Part shown: positions 26,490 through 37,813 of the stretch, one piece after another
How positions within the stretch are numbered: position 1 is the first letter of the stretch
Layout: each line of letters opens with the position of its first letter
Source: Pseudomonas sp. Leaf58
GTDB taxonomy: Bacteria > Pseudomonadota > Gammaproteobacteria > Pseudomonadales > Pseudomonadaceae
Direction of reading: 5' to 3'
DNA length: 64,000 bases
NCBI RefSeq assembly: GCF_003627215.1
Contig: NZ_CP032677.1
Coordinates: forward strand, 3,353,501-3,417,500
Position numbers and translations under genes: made by a program
Notes under the pieces: model-generated
What the model was told of the DNA's origin: nothing
The model's input: only the letters and a program-made list of their open reading frames with translations
The model's database searches: none

Positions 26490-27404
26490 TCAACTACCGG
26501 TGCCCTGCCCGATCAGCACCCCATCCACCTTCTGCCCATACAGGTTCACCCCGTCATTGGCATGAAACTTAACCCGCGTTTTCTCGATTGAACCCTCCAC
26601 CAAGCGTGGATCCTGCGGCCGTTCATGGCGGTTGACCCAGGCCGCCACATCCCAGGCTTGCTGGTCGCTGAGGCTGCCCGGCTTGCCCAGCGGCATGTTG
26701 TACTTGATGAACGACGCCGCGGTGTTGATGCGATGCATCCCCGCGCCCCAGTTGTACGAGTCCTTGCCCCACAAGGGCGGCATCACGTACTCGCCCGCCA
26801 CCTGCTGCCCTTCGCCGTTGTCGCCGTGGCAAATCGCACATTGCTCACGGTATACCTGCTGGCCGCGCTTGAAGTCGTAACCGCCCGTGGGCTGCGGCAC
26901 CTCCGGGTACCCGCGCCCAGCAATCTCGACGCCGGTTGGCGCTTTGGTCGACAGCCAGTAGGCGTAAACTGCCAGCGCGGTCATCTGCGGGCTGTCGGCG
27001 GCAGGCGGCTTACCGTTCATGCTGAACTGGAAACACCCCTGGATGCGCTCGGCATAGGTATTGACCTTGTCGTTTTTCTTGCGGTACGCGGGGTACATCG
27101 GGTACGCCCCCCACATCGGCGCGGAATACGCCAAACGGCCCTGGTCGAGGTGGCAGTTACTGCAATTCATGCCGTTGCCCACAGCCTCAGGCATCAGCCG
27201 GCGAGTGTCGACGAACAACGCATGCCCCTCACGCACCGTCTTGCCAAAGGCATTGTCGGGCAAGTCGCTTTCGGCTGGCGGCACGAACTGCGGCGCTGCC
27301 TGCCCAGCTGGCACTTTCAACTGAGACTGGTCTTCCATGGCGATTGGGGCGGCATGGGCGTTGCCCATGGCCAGCATCCACAGGGCTGCAATCATCGGTT
27401 TCAT
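26490..27404 (-). CDS. tsdA: Dihaem cytochrome c, TsdA-like thiosulfate dehydrogenase
   Basis: A 304-residue periplasmic cytochrome c. Signal peptide covers residues 1-19 (cleavage after AHA). Haem sites are CSNCH (81-85) and CAICH (near 190). A lone cysteine in ERIQGCFQFSMNG (Cys124) fits the His/Cys ligation of haem 1 that marks TsdA enzymes, which join two thiosulfates into tetrathionate. Its start overlaps the stop of the c4-like dihaem gene upstream by 4 nt (ATGA), matching a tsdBA arrangement. The haem-2 region has a MPPLWG and a NMPLG stretch that could supply the distal Met. Assignment relies on motif recall; a general c-type electron carrier is the alternative. Confidence 0.72.
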   Translation of the reverse strand: MKPMIAALWMLAMGNAHAAPIAMEDQSQLKVPAGQAAPQFVPPAESDLPDNAFGKTVREGHALFVDTRRLMPEAVGNGMNCSNCHLDQGRLAYSAPMWGAYPMYPAYRKKNDKVNTYAERIQGCFQFSMNGKPPAADSPQMTALAVYAYWLSTKAPTGVEIAGRGYPEVPQPTGGYDFKRGQQVYREQCAICHGDNGEGQQVAGEYVMPPLWGKDSYNWGAGMHRINTAASFIKYNMPLGKPGSLSDQQAWDVAAWVNRHERPQDPRLVEGSIEKTRVKFHANDGVNLYGQKVDGVLIGQGTGS

Positions 27405-28051
27405 GGCGTGACCTCCTGACTGGCGGGGCGGGCGAAGAACTCGGCAATGGCCTTGACCTCGTCATCAGTCATGGCCTTGGCCACGCCGACCATCAGCTGA
27501 TTGGGGTCATTGCTGCGGCTGCCATCGCGCCAGGCATTGAGCTGCGCCACCAGGTAGCTAGCCGGCTGGCCGGCCAAAGGCGGAAAGTGTTCGCCAACCC
27601 CACCACCGCCCGGGCCATGGCATTGCACGCAGCCCGGGATCTGCCGGCTCCAGTCACCGTACAGGGCCATGCGCGCTGTGGGGTCATCGGCAATCTGCTG
27701 CCGGCGCAAGTCGCCTGCAGGGGCTGCCGGCAGGCTGGCCAGGTAGGTGCTGACCGCCTGGATCTCATCCGCGGTCAAGGCCTTGGCCAACGGCTCCATC
27801 ACCGGCTGTTTGCGGCTGCCGCTGCGCCAGTCATGCAGTTGCTTGCTCAGGTAACCGGCCGGCAACCCGGCCAGGCGCGGAAAGCCGGCTGCGGCAATGC
27901 CCTTGCCGTCCGGGCCATGGCAACCCAAGCAGGCCATGGCAGCGGGGTTGGCCCCGCCCTGGGTAAAGATTTTTTGGCCATCGGCGGCATGCGCCGTGGG
28001 CCAGGCCAGCATCAGCAGGCTGCCGATCACGACGCGACTCAACGGTATCAT
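27401..28051 (-). CDS. tsdB: Dihaem cytochrome c4-like protein, TsdB-like
   Basis: A 216-residue periplasmic cytochrome of the c4 type, with signal peptide (cleavage after AHA near residue 23) and two repeated haem domains: CLGCHGPDGKG and, about 100 residues on, CVQCHGPGGGG. Each is followed by a Met-containing segment (VMEPLAKALTADE, LMVGVAKAMTDDE). It should take electrons from the partner TsdA-like protein. The ATG at 28051 has GGAG seven nt upstream; the GTG before it is less likely. Translationally coupled to the next gene by a 4-nt overlap. Confidence 0.78.
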   Translation of the reverse strand: MIPLSRVVIGSLLMLAWPTAHAADGQKIFTQGGANPAAMACLGCHGPDGKGIAAAGFPRLAGLPAGYLSKQLHDWRSGSRKQPVMEPLAKALTADEIQAVSTYLASLPAAPAGDLRRQQIADDPTARMALYGDWSRQIPGCVQCHGPGGGGVGEHFPPLAGQPASYLVAQLNAWRDGSRSNDPNQLMVGVAKAMTDDEVKAIAEFFARPASQEVTP

Positions 28052-28128
28052 CACGAATCTCCATTTCTATTGTTATAAGCTTAGGCCTAAAACATATAAG
28101 CAAATGGAGTGCAAGCCGTTGCCGTGGG

Positions 28129-28488
28129 TCAATTACCAGAGATGCATTGGGTAGCTGCGGTGCGTACATCGCCCAGGCGCAGCGGGAAGTTGTTCAAGCG
28201 CTCGTGCAGTTTGATGCTGCTGCCGCTGCCACGTTCGTGGATATCGATCAGTGCCGCCGGGCCGGCACCTGCGGTGAGCTTTTGCGGCACGATCAAGCGC
28301 AGGCCTTCGCCGCGCTGCTCTTCCACCAGTGGGTCGCGGCTGTCTGCAAGCTTACCCTTCACGCAATCGGCATACGCCCGCGGCGTCTTGCCCGAGATCA
28401 CATCCAGGGTTTCATGCGATTGTTCCAGCTCCGAAACACTCACACAACCACCCAGCGCCAGCGCCAACGCCGCCACCATCCACTTCAT
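28129..28488 (-). CDS. Lipoprotein of unknown function
   Basis: A 119-residue lipoprotein. The ATG at 28488 has GAGG nine nt upstream and gives a short signal peptide ending LALGGC. The mature part contains ISGKTPRAYADCVKGKL, LIVPQKLTAGAGPAALIDIHERGSGSSI and a final Cys pair with the earlier Cys possible as a disulfide. It precedes tsdB by 77 nt on the same strand. Related short Pseudomonas lipoproteins exist, but I do not know a function. Confidence 0.72.
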   Translation of the reverse strand: MKWMVAALALALGGCVSVSELEQSHETLDVISGKTPRAYADCVKGKLADSRDPLVEEQRGEGLRLIVPQKLTAGAGPAALIDIHERGSGSSIKLHERLNNFPLRLGDVRTAATQCISGN

Positions 28489-28647
28489 TTGTCGCACCTC
28501 TGCGTTTACGAACCCCGTTCGACCATGGCCAAGCGATTTTGCTCCCGCCATGGGCAGATATTTCTAGGCCTGGTGAACAGCGCGGCAGCCTATCACCACA
28601 TCGTGGTATCTTTTGCCTTTGCAGAACCAATCCTTGCGGAGCATCAC

Positions 28648-28950
28648 ATGAAATTCGTACACCAGCGTGAGCACCTCAACGAGGACGACATCGTCGTCGT
28701 CGAGTGCTCCCAGCGCTGCAATATCCGCCTGATGAACGACGCCAACTTCCGCAGCTTCAAGAACGGCGGCCGTCACACCTACCACGGCGGTCATTTCGAC
28801 AAGTTCCCGGCGAAGATCACCGTCCCCAGCACCGGTTTCTGGAACATCACCATCGATACTGTGACCACCCGGCCGATCTCGGTAACGCGTAAGCCAACGC
28901 TGACCCACAAAGTGAAGATCATCCGCCGCTCGTCGTCGAAGCTTAGATAA
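28648..28950 (+). CDS. DUF1883 family protein
   Basis: A 100-residue cytoplasmic beta-rich protein of the DUF1883 family (KFVHQREHLNEDDIVVVECS at the start, GGHFDKFPAKITVPSTGFWN in the middle). In some genomes DUF1883 domains are fused to or sit beside TIR domains; nothing of that kind is present here. The gene is followed 7 nt later by a 56-codon gene on the same strand, probably one operon. ATG at 28648; no strong ribosome site is visible beyond GCGGAG at 28637. Confidence 0.8.
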   Translation: MKFVHQREHLNEDDIVVVECSQRCNIRLMNDANFRSFKNGGRHTYHGGHFDKFPAKITVPSTGFWNITIDTVTTRPISVTRKPTLTHKVKIIRRSSSKLR

Positions 28951-28957
28951 GGCCACC

Positions 28958-29128
28958 ATGAACCAGACCACCAAGTACGTCATCAAATACAAGCTCGACG
29001 GCCAGCGCCGCTGGGACTTCGCGCTGATGCCCGATGCCTCTCACGAGCAAGCCTTGCAGGCCCTGCGCAAGATCCACGGCGAAGATGCCGAGAAGATCAG
29101 CGACATCCAGGTGAGCAAGGCCCTGTAA
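28958..29128 (+). CDS. Small conserved protein, unknown
   Basis: A 56-residue protein starting MNQTTKYVIKYKLDGQRRWD and ending DIQVSKAL. It looks like a small alpha/beta domain: a strand (TKYVIKYKL), a strand (RRWDFALM), a helix (SHEQALQALRKIHG) and a last strand. Start is 7 nt after the DUF1883 stop, with AAGG before it. Codon usage matches the neighbours. I recognise no named family. Confidence 0.7.
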   Translation: MNQTTKYVIKYKLDGQRRWDFALMPDASHEQALQALRKIHGEDAEKISDIQVSKAL

Positions 29129-29174
29129 GCACCTGCCGAAAGCCCGCCGCATCGCCCCGCGCCAGGAGAATTGC

Positions 29175-31127
<1,953 letters not shown>

Positions 31128-31128
<1 letters not shown>

Positions 31129-31808
31129 TGCCACTGGACGCCGGTGACCTGGGCGCCATCTGGCTGACCGTCAAATTGGCCAGCCTGACCACCCTGATCC
31201 TGTTAATCGTCGGCACGCCCATCGCCTGGTGGCTGGCGCGCACGCGCTCATGGCTGCGCGGGCCAGTGGGCGCAGTGGTGGCCTTGCCGTTGGTGCTGCC
31301 ACCTACGGTGATCGGTTTCTACCTGCTGATTGCCCTCGGCCCCCACGGCTGGCTGGGCCAGGCGACCCAAGCCCTGGGCCTGGGCAGCGTGGTGTTCAGT
31401 TTCACCGGCCTGGTAATCGGCTCGGTGATCTACTCCATGCCCTTCGTGGTCCAGCCGCTGCAGAATGCCTTCGGCGCCATCGGCCAGCGCCCGCTGGAAG
31501 TGGCCGCCACCCTGCGCGCCAGCCCTTGGGCCACCTTCGTGCATGTGGTGTTGCCGCTGGCACGCCCAGGCTTCATCACCGCCAGCATCCTCGGCTTCGC
31601 CCATACCGTGGGCGAGTTTGGCGTGGTGTTGATGATTGGCGGCAACATACCCGACAAGACACGCGTGGTGTCGGTGCAAATCTTCGACCATGTGGAGGCC
31701 ATGGCCTATTCACAAGCGCACTGGCTGGCCGGGGCCATGCTGGTGTTCTCTTTCCTGGTGCTGCTCCTGCTGTACGCTGGACGCCGTGGCAAAGCTGGCT
31801 GGAGCTGA
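31128..31808 (+). CDS. modB: Molybdate ABC transporter permease ModB
   Basis: A 226-residue inner-membrane permease with five hydrophobic segments. The EAA-type coupling motif appears as [24 protein letters not shown] near residue 125. It works as a dimer with ModC to import molybdate. Starts on TGATG at the end of modA and ends 1 nt before modC, so the three genes are coupled. Confidence 0.94.
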
Positions 31809-31809
31809 A

Positions 31810-32901
31810 ATGACTGCATCGATTGTGGCGCGCCTGAAACTGGCGCGTGATGACTTTACCCTGGATGTCGACCTGCAACTGCCCGGGCGCGGCATCAGCG
31901 CATTGTTCGGCCACTCAGGCTCTGGCAAGACCAGTTGCCTACGCTGCCTGGCCGGGCTGGAGCGGGCCGCCAGTGCCTACATCGAGGTCAACGGCGAAGT
32001 TTGGGAAGACAGTGCCCGCAGCTATTTCCAGGCACCGCATCTGCGCCCGGTGGGCTACGTGTTCCAGGAGGCCAGCCTGTTCCCGCACCTGTCGGTGCGC
32101 GGCAACCTGGAGTTTGGCTGGCGCCGCGTGCCCCCCGCCGAGCGCAAGGTCAGCCTCGACCAGGCGTGCCAGTTGCTGGGCATAGGCCACTTGCTGGCAC
32201 GCCGGCCAGCGACGTTGTCCGGTGGCGAAGCTCAGCGCGTGGGCATTGCCCGCGCCCTGCTCAGCAGCCCGCGCTTGCTGTTGATGGACGAGCCGCTGGC
32301 CGCCCTCGACGGCCCACGCAAGCGCGAAATCCTGCCCTACCTGGAGCGCCTGCACGATGAGCTGGAAATCCCGCTGGTGTATGTCAGCCACGCCCAGGAC
32401 GAAGTGGCGCGGCTGGCCGACCACCTGGTGCTGCTAGAGCAAGGCCTGGCAGTGGCCAGCGGCCCAATCGGCGAAACCCTGGCTCGCCTCGACCTGTCGC
32501 TGGCACAGGGCGAGGATGCCGGCGTGGTGTTCGATGGCCTGGTGGTGGGCCACGACCCGTACTACGACCTGCTCGACCTGCGCCTGCCTGGCAACGATGG
32601 GCCGCTGCTGCGCATCGCTCACCCGCCCCATGTAATGGGCAGTACCTTGCGCGTCAAAGTGCAGGCCCGTGACGTTAGCCTGGCGCTGGCAGCCGACAGC
32701 ACCTCGAGCATCCTCAACCGCCTGCCGGTGCACGTGCGCGAAAGCCGCCCGGCCGCCAACCCGGCCCACGTACTGGTCAGCCTGGATGCCGGCGGCAACG
32801 CCTTGCTTGCGCGCATTACCCGTTTTTCGGCAGACCAGCTCGGCCTGCACCCCGGCCAGGTGCTGTTTGCCCAGATCAAGTCGGTGGCCCTGCTGGGCTG
32901 A
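31810..32901 (+). CDS. modC: Molybdate ABC transporter ATPase ModC
   Basis: A 363-residue cytoplasmic ATPase. Walker [10 protein letters not shown] is near residue 37, signature [15 protein letters not shown] near 135, Walker [13 protein letters not shown] just after. The C-terminal 75 residues ([15 protein letters not shown] onward) form a TOBE/MOP-like domain that may sense molybdate. Last gene of modABC. Confidence 0.94.
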   Translation: MTASIVARLKLARDDFTLDVDLQLPGRGISALFGHSGSGKTSCLRCLAGLERAASAYIEVNGEVWEDSARSYFQAPHLRPVGYVFQEASLFPHLSVRGNLEFGWRRVPPAERKVSLDQACQLLGIGHLLARRPATLSGGEAQRVGIARALLSSPRLLLMDEPLAALDGPRKREILPYLERLHDELEIPLVYVSHAQDEVARLADHLVLLEQGLAVASGPIGETLARLDLSLAQGEDAGVVFDGLVVGHDPYYDLLDLRLPGNDGPLLRIAHPPHVMGSTLRVKVQARDVSLALAADSTSSILNRLPVHVRESRPAANPAHVLVSLDAGGNALLARITRFSADQLGLHPGQVLFAQIKSVALLG

Positions 32902-32958
32902 GCATCCGGCCGGTAGCTGCTGTCCATTGATCAGTGACCTGATCGAGGCCTGCCAGCC

Positions 32959-33981
32959 ATGCTTGACTGCCCACTACCGCGCACCCTGCACTACGTTGAC
33001 GACAGCCAGCCGGGCCTGACGCGACGGCGTTGGCGCGGCCGCTTCATCTACTTGGATGCCGCAGGCCAGCGGGTGCACGACCGCGAGACCCTGGCACGCA
33101 TCGCCGCATTGGTGATCCCTCCGGCCTATACCGACGTTTGGATTTGCGCCGACCCGCAGGGCCACCTGCAAGCGACGGGCCGCGATGCCCGCGGCCGCAA
33201 GCAGTACCGCTACCACACGCAATGGCGCGAAGTGCGCGACCAGCACAAGTACGGGCGCATGCTGGCGTTTGCCCAAGCCTTACCAAAGCTGCGCGCACAG
33301 CTGCAGGCCCACCTCGCCCGGCCGGGCCTGGACCGGGAAAAAGTGATGGCGCTGGTGGTCAGCCTGCTGGACCACACCCTGATCCGCATTGGCAACCAGC
33401 GCTACCTGCGCGACAACCAGTCTTATGGTCTGACCACCCTGCGCAACCGCCACGTCGAGGTGAAGGGCAGCACCATCCGCTTCCAGTTCCGCGGCAAGCG
33501 CGGCGTCGAGCACAATGTCACCCTCAACGACCGACGGCTGGCCAACCTGCTCAAACGCTGCATGGAGCTGCCCGGGCAGGCGCTGTTTCAGTACCTGGAC
33601 GAAAACGGCCAGCGCCACACCATTGGCTCCAGCGAGGTTAACCAGTTTCTGCAGCAGCTGACGGGTGCCGACTTCACCGCCAAGGACTACCGCACCTGGG
33701 CTGGCAGCAGCCTGGCCCTGGACCTACTCAGGCCCTTGGCCTGGGAGCCCGAAACCGAGGCCAAACGCCAGGTTGCCGCCATCGTCCGCCAGGTTGCCAC
33801 ACGCCTGGGCAATACCCCGGCAGTGTGCCGGCGCTGCTACATCCACCCGGCGGTCCTTGAACACTATGCCCTGGGGCGCTTGGCCAATTTGCCGAAAAGC
33901 CGTATACGCAAAGGCCTGGACCGCGAAGAAGTGGCCTTGCTGGTTTTTCTGCAAGCGCTTGAGGAACAGGGCGATCATTAA
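32959..33981 (+). CDS. DNA topoisomerase IB
   Basis: A 340-residue poxvirus-type topoisomerase IB that relaxes both positive and negative supercoils without ATP. The N-terminal part has [10 protein letters not shown] and [13 protein letters not shown], which carries a catalytic Arg; the catalytic domain has [49 protein letters not shown], and the Tyr nucleophile in CRRCYIHP near residue 293. Length is normal for bacterial members. It lies 57 nt after modC on the same strand. Bacterial type IB enzymes are accessory; the exact role here is unknown. Confidence 0.92.
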   Translation: MLDCPLPRTLHYVDDSQPGLTRRRWRGRFIYLDAAGQRVHDRETLARIAALVIPPAYTDVWICADPQGHLQATGRDARGRKQYRYHTQWREVRDQHKYGRMLAFAQALPKLRAQLQAHLARPGLDREKVMALVVSLLDHTLIRIGNQRYLRDNQSYGLTTLRNRHVEVKGSTIRFQFRGKRGVEHNVTLNDRRLANLLKRCMELPGQALFQYLDENGQRHTIGSSEVNQFLQQLTGADFTAKDYRTWAGSSLALDLLRPLAWEPETEAKRQVAAIVRQVATRLGNTPAVCRRCYIHPAVLEHYALGRLANLPKSRIRKGLDREEVALLVFLQALEEQGDH

Positions 33982-34234
33982 GCCTGTCTATTTAGACCAT
34001 GATGCGAAGAAATTTCCCATTGGCCGCCAACCCCCCTATTCTTGCCAGCGAGCACCTTTGCCGACAAACCACTGGCGGTTTGCTGCGGCACCTGCGACTG
34101 AAGGCACGCAACAGAATTTGTCTGTCGGGGAATTACTATCCGCCGAAAGCGTCTTTAATGAGAAGGAAGAGGGACAAGCTCCCGCCGCCGAGGCAACTAG
34201 CCCGACGGACTTTTTTATTACCAAGGAGAACTAC

Positions 34235-34432
34235 ATGCTGATACTCACCCGTAAGGTTGGCGAAAGCATCGTCATCAACGATGACATCAAAGTCACCATT
34301 CTGGGCGTTAAAGGGATGCAGGTGAGGATCGGTATCGATGCCCCGAAAGATGTCCAGGTCCATCGTGAAGAGATCTTCAAGCGTATTCAGGCCGGCAGCC
34401 CGGCCCCGGAAAAGCACGACGACTCGCACTGA
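34235..34432 (+). CDS. csrA: CsrA/RsmA-family post-transcriptional regulator
   Basis: A 65-residue RNA-binding dimer of the CsrA family. [12 protein letters not shown] is the first strand with the conserved LTRK/R, and [11 protein letters not shown] carries the RNA-contact Arg. Pseudomonads have several paralogues (RsmA, RsmE, RsmI); this one has a longer tail ([11 protein letters not shown]) and is closer to RsmE than RsmA by eye. The ATG at 34235 has AAGGAG seven nt upstream. Several GGA motifs in the 250-nt leader (34120-34230) could be autoregulatory sites. The reading frame is open far upstream, but that part is not coding. Confidence 0.93.
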   Translation: MLILTRKVGESIVINDDIKVTILGVKGMQVRIGIDAPKDVQVHREEIFKRIQAGSPAPEKHDDSH

Positions 34433-34478
34433 GCGACTTGCCTCAAGCCGCACGGACGCGCTTGATCGCCCCCGCGCC

Positions 34479-34847
34479 TCAGGTGCCCAGCAGTTCGTGC
34501 ACCTTGGCGATCATACTGTCCATGTCGAACGGTTTATTGAACACCGCGGCGAACAGTTCCGGGCCTCCCAGGTTGGCCTGCGCGCCGCTCATGAGGATGA
34601 CCGGCAACTCGCTCAAGGCTGGGTCCTCACGCATCGAGCGCACCAACTGCTCACCGTTGAGCAGCGGCATCATGTAGTCAGTAATTACCAACTGAACGCG
34701 CTTTTCCTTCAACGCCTCCAGCGCCTTGCAGCCGTTGCTCGCCTTTTCCACCAGAAAGCCTGCGTCCTCCAGGGCAAAGCCGAGGATGTCGGCGATCACG
34801 TACTCGTCATCGACGACCAGGATGGTATTCATCGCCCGCCCCGTCAT
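34479..34847 (-). CDS. Single-domain response regulator
   Basis: A 122-residue stand-alone receiver domain. The acidic pair is Asp13/Asp14 (VVDDEYV), phosphoacceptor Asp57 (VITDYMMP), switch Ser in ILMSGA and Lys in FNKPF. No output domain follows. The ATG at 34847 overlaps the stop of the KaiC-like gene (ATGA); an ATG at 34832 is an alternative. Third gene of the kinase-KaiC-receiver operon, so it is the likely target of the upstream kinase. Confidence 0.88.
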   Translation of the reverse strand: MTGRAMNTILVVDDEYVIADILGFALEDAGFLVEKASNGCKALEALKEKRVQLVITDYMMPLLNGEQLVRSMREDPALSELPVILMSGAQANLGGPELFAAVFNKPFDMDSMIAKVHELLGT

Positions 34848-36289
34848 CCGCTTCCCTGCGGCACTGGCGTTCCCGACAGTACACCACAGGCACCTTCGAA
34901 GGCCTTGCGCAGGATAATGCCCTGCGGCTCGATCAACAGCTCGTGCAAGGCAGGGTCATGGTGACTGTCACGCACCTTGAGGATCGACAGCATGCGCCGC
35001 AGCTGCGTGTCCATCTCAACGAAGCGCATCAGCATCAGGTTGTCGACGATACTCGACAGGTCTGGCGCCGGAGCGCTGATTTCCGCACCGAAGATGTCGC
35101 GCATTTCCCAGGTCAGCATCACGCTGACATCCCGCGCGCGTAGCTCACCGGCCAGGGCACGGAAAAACGCATTGAGCCGGGTCGGGTCGGTGGCCAAGCG
35201 GCTGAATGCCCCAAGGCTGTCGATCAGCACGCGCTTGCAGCCGTGCGCCTCGACACGTTCGAGTAGGCGCGCACCGACCTGGTCCAGTAGGCCCTCGGTA
35301 GTCGGCTGCCAACACAATTGCAGGCTACCTCCCTGCTCCATCGCGGCAAAGTCGTAACCCAGCGACGCGGCCTTGACGTACAAGCGCTGTGGAGTTTCGT
35401 AAAAGCCGAAATGCAACCCCGGCGCCTGCTGTGTGCTGGCGCCGAGAAAGGCCAGGCCCAACGACGTCTTGCCAATACCCGAGGGCCCGATCAGCAGGCT
35501 GACCGAGCCCTCCGGCAAGCCGCCACCGAGCATGTCATCCAGGGTTGGCACCCCGCTGCTGACGCGCTTCAACGTGGCGCCGCCCAACTGGCTGGGGTGG
35601 CTGAACAGCGACTCCAGGCGCGGGTAGACGTGCATGCCAGCTTCATCGATGAGGCACTCGTGGCGCCCCGACAATGCCGCACTGCCGCGCGTCTTGCGTA
35701 GCTGAATATGACGTACGGCGCGGCTGCCGAACAGTTGCTCACCCAGTTCGATCACGCCGTCGACCATGGTGTGTTCCGGGCTGCCCTCTTCCAGCCGCGC
35801 GCTGGTCAACAGCAGCACGGTGCAGCCGGCGAAGGCTGCATGGCCTTGCAGTTCAGAGACGAATTTCTTGGTGTCCAACGCGGTTTCCGCGCGTACCCGG
35901 GCATTGAGCACGCCATCGACAATCAGTAGGCTGGCCTGCTGGCGGGCGATCTCCTGGCGCAGCAACCGCACCACGGCGTCCAGGCCTTCCTGCTCCAAGG
36001 TGTCGAAGGCACTGACAAATTGGATCGCGTCGCCGACCAGCGCTGGGTCGAAAAACGCTAGGGTCGCCAGGTACTGGAACAACCGCTCGTGCGACTCACT
36101 CAACAAGGTAGCCACCAGCACCCGTCCGCCGCTGCGCACATGGCCGCAGGCTAACTGGTTGGCAAGGATGGTCTTGCCGGCCCCTGGCGGGCCCTGAACA
36201 ATGTAGGAGGCACCGGCCACCAGGCCACCCTTGAGCAGCGCATCGAGCCCTTCGATTCCCGTCACCAGCCGCTTGAGTGCCTGTGCCAT
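34844..36289 (-). CDS. KaiC-like double RecA-ATPase
   Basis: A 481-residue protein with two tandem KaiC/RadB-type RecA domains. The first P-loop is GPPGAGKT (33-40) and the second is GPSGIGKTS near residue 260. Each is preceded by the KaiC-type lead (GIEGLDALLKGG, GVPTLDDMLGGG) and followed by a Walker B strand (LLIVDGV, RVLIDSLGAFS). In KaiC proteins these domains bind ATP, form hexamers and may autophosphorylate. There is no kaiA or kaiB in the window. The ATG at 36289 is 5 nt after the histidine kinase stop, and the stop overlaps the response regulator start. A phospho-signalling ATPase for stress or timing is inferred from its neighbours. Confidence 0.87.
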   Translation of the reverse strand: MAQALKRLVTGIEGLDALLKGGLVAGASYIVQGPPGAGKTILANQLACGHVRSGGRVLVATLLSESHERLFQYLATLAFFDPALVGDAIQFVSAFDTLEQEGLDAVVRLLRQEIARQQASLLIVDGVLNARVRAETALDTKKFVSELQGHAAFAGCTVLLLTSARLEEGSPEHTMVDGVIELGEQLFGSRAVRHIQLRKTRGSAALSGRHECLIDEAGMHVYPRLESLFSHPSQLGGATLKRVSSGVPTLDDMLGGGLPEGSVSLLIGPSGIGKTSLGLAFLGASTQQAPGLHFGFYETPQRLYVKAASLGYDFAAMEQGGSLQLCWQPTTEGLLDQVGARLLERVEAHGCKRVLIDSLGAFSRLATDPTRLNAFFRALAGELRARDVSVMLTWEMRDIFGAEISAPAPDLSSIVDNLMLMRFVEMDTQLRRMLSILKVRDSHHDPALHELLIEPQGIILRKAFEGACGVLSGTPVPQGSG

Positions 36290-36294
36290 GGTGT

Positions 36295-37455
36295 CTACCT
36301 GTCGAGTTGGCTTTCCGTCTGGCGCTGATAGATTGGCAAGTAAAGCTGCATGCAAGTTCCCTGGCCCGGCTCGCTTTCGACGCAAATAGCGCCACCGCTC
36401 TGCCGCGCAAAGCCATACACCTGGCTAAGGCCCAGGCCAGTCCCCTTGCCGAAGGGTTTGGTGGTGAAAAACGGCTCGAAAATACGCGGCAATACCGCTG
36501 GCGCAATTCCTTCACCGCTGTCCTGCACCTCGAAACGCACAAACCCGCCCTGCAGCCCTTCCACCTCACCGGCCAGCTCTACTACATCGACCGTCAAACC
36601 AATACGGCCCTGCCCTACGATGGCATCGCGGGCATTGAACAGCAGGTTGAGCAGCACCATCTGCAACTGCCCTGCATCCACCTCGATCAAGGGCAGGTCC
36701 GGTTGCAACAGCACCTTCAACTCAATCGAACCGGGCAGTGCATGCTCCAGTAGACCACGGGTGGCGGCAATAAGGTCCGCTGGGGCGGCGCAGGCCACAT
36801 CAAGCTTGCGGTGGCGGGCAAAGCTGAGCAGCTGTTGGGTCAGTTCGGTGCCTCGCTGCCCAGCGTCGAGAATGTGCTGCAGCATGCGCTGGGCACGTGC
36901 CGGGTCTTGGGTGGTCAGCGCCAGGCGCGCCGAGCTGATAATGATGGTCAGCAGATTGTTGAAGTCATGCGCCAGGCCGCCAGTCAATTGGCCAAGGGCC
37001 TCCAGCTTCTGTGCCTGGAACAGTTGGGCACGCACCGCGTCCAGTTGCAGCGCCGACTCGCGGCGGTCGGTAATGTCCCGAGTAACCTTGGCCAGGCCCA
37101 CGATATGGCCATGGTCATCGCGGATCACATCCAGCGCAGCCAAGGCCCAAAACTGCGTGCCATCTTTGCGTACGCGCCAGCCTTCATCCTGCGCCACACC
37201 TTGTTCCAGCGCTTGGCGCAGCAGGCGCTCCGGGCGGCCCTCGGCACAATCCTGCGGGTTGAAGAACAATGAGAAATGCTGGCCGATCACTTCATCGGCG
37301 CGGTAACCCTTGATCCGTTCTGCACCTGCATTCCACGACACCACATGGCCGGACGGGTCGAGCATATAGATCGCGTAATCCACCACCGATTGAACCAGCT
37401 GTTCATATCGATGGGCAGGCATAACAGGGTGGTCGGGGCGGTCAGCTGAAACCAT
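36295..37455 (-). CDS. PAS-domain hybrid-free histidine kinase
   Basis: A 386-residue soluble sensor kinase. An N-terminal PAS domain spans about residues 15-135 (YAIYMLDPSGHVVSWNAGAE and VGLAKVTRDITDRR), with no transmembrane helix. The H-box is LTGGLAHDFNNLL with phospho-His163, followed by N-box NLLFNARDAI, G1 DSGEGI and F/G2 region PFFTTKPFGKGTGLGLS. This is an HWE-unlike, ordinary HisKA-type kinase. The ATG at 37455 has GGAG at 5-8 nt; the upstream 20 codons are unsupported. First gene of the operon with the KaiC-like ATPase and the receiver protein. Confidence 0.9.
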   Translation of the reverse strand: MVSADRPDHPVMPAHRYEQLVQSVVDYAIYMLDPSGHVVSWNAGAERIKGYRADEVIGQHFSLFFNPQDCAEGRPERLLRQALEQGVAQDEGWRVRKDGTQFWALAALDVIRDDHGHIVGLAKVTRDITDRRESALQLDAVRAQLFQAQKLEALGQLTGGLAHDFNNLLTIIISSARLALTTQDPARAQRMLQHILDAGQRGTELTQQLLSFARHRKLDVACAAPADLIAATRGLLEHALPGSIELKVLLQPDLPLIEVDAGQLQMVLLNLLFNARDAIVGQGRIGLTVDVVELAGEVEGLQGGFVRFEVQDSGEGIAPAVLPRIFEPFFTTKPFGKGTGLGLSQVYGFARQSGGAICVESEPGQGTCMQLYLPIYQRQTESQLDR

Positions 37456-37813
37456 GCAAACTCCACTGGCACAGCAGGCGGGAAAATGAGCCTGGCCGAA
37501 GGTGCGCGCCTGCAAGCGCCCGTGTGGCTGGCCCCGTGGGCTGGTGAGGTTCAGCGCTGCGGTAGCGAGTGTTCGGCATCACTTACGATACGCGCGCAAG
37601 CGTCGGGCTCATTCGCCGCATACTCGGTGGATCCAAATAAAGGGGCAACAGTGGCGTAATGACAGCAAGGTGTCAATTGCCCAATCGACGCCCTTACTCT
37701 GTTGATCATAGGCGCTGCGGTTGACGCAAATATAACAATGGGTTATAAAGCGCGCTTGATTGCGAAGCCCTTCTGCTTAGAAGCGAGCTGGTCACTGCGA
37801 CCCCTTCAAGCGT
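37456..37813. other. Intergenic region without a recognisable gene
   Basis: This 358-nt space separates the divergent kinase operon and tRNA-Leu. It should hold both promoters. I find no open frame with a good ribosome site, no REP palindrome and no strong hairpin; the part at 37670-37760 is relatively AT-rich and is the likely tRNA promoter region. Confidence 0.6.

Noticed and set aside
26299..26493. Open frame of 64 codons after galU
   Set aside because: Overlaps a REP palindrome, has no ribosome site and no typical codon pattern.
33665..34234. Upstream in-frame extension of csrA
   Set aside because: The frame overlaps the topoisomerase gene, CsrA is always about 60-65 residues, and a strong ribosome site precedes the ATG at 34235.
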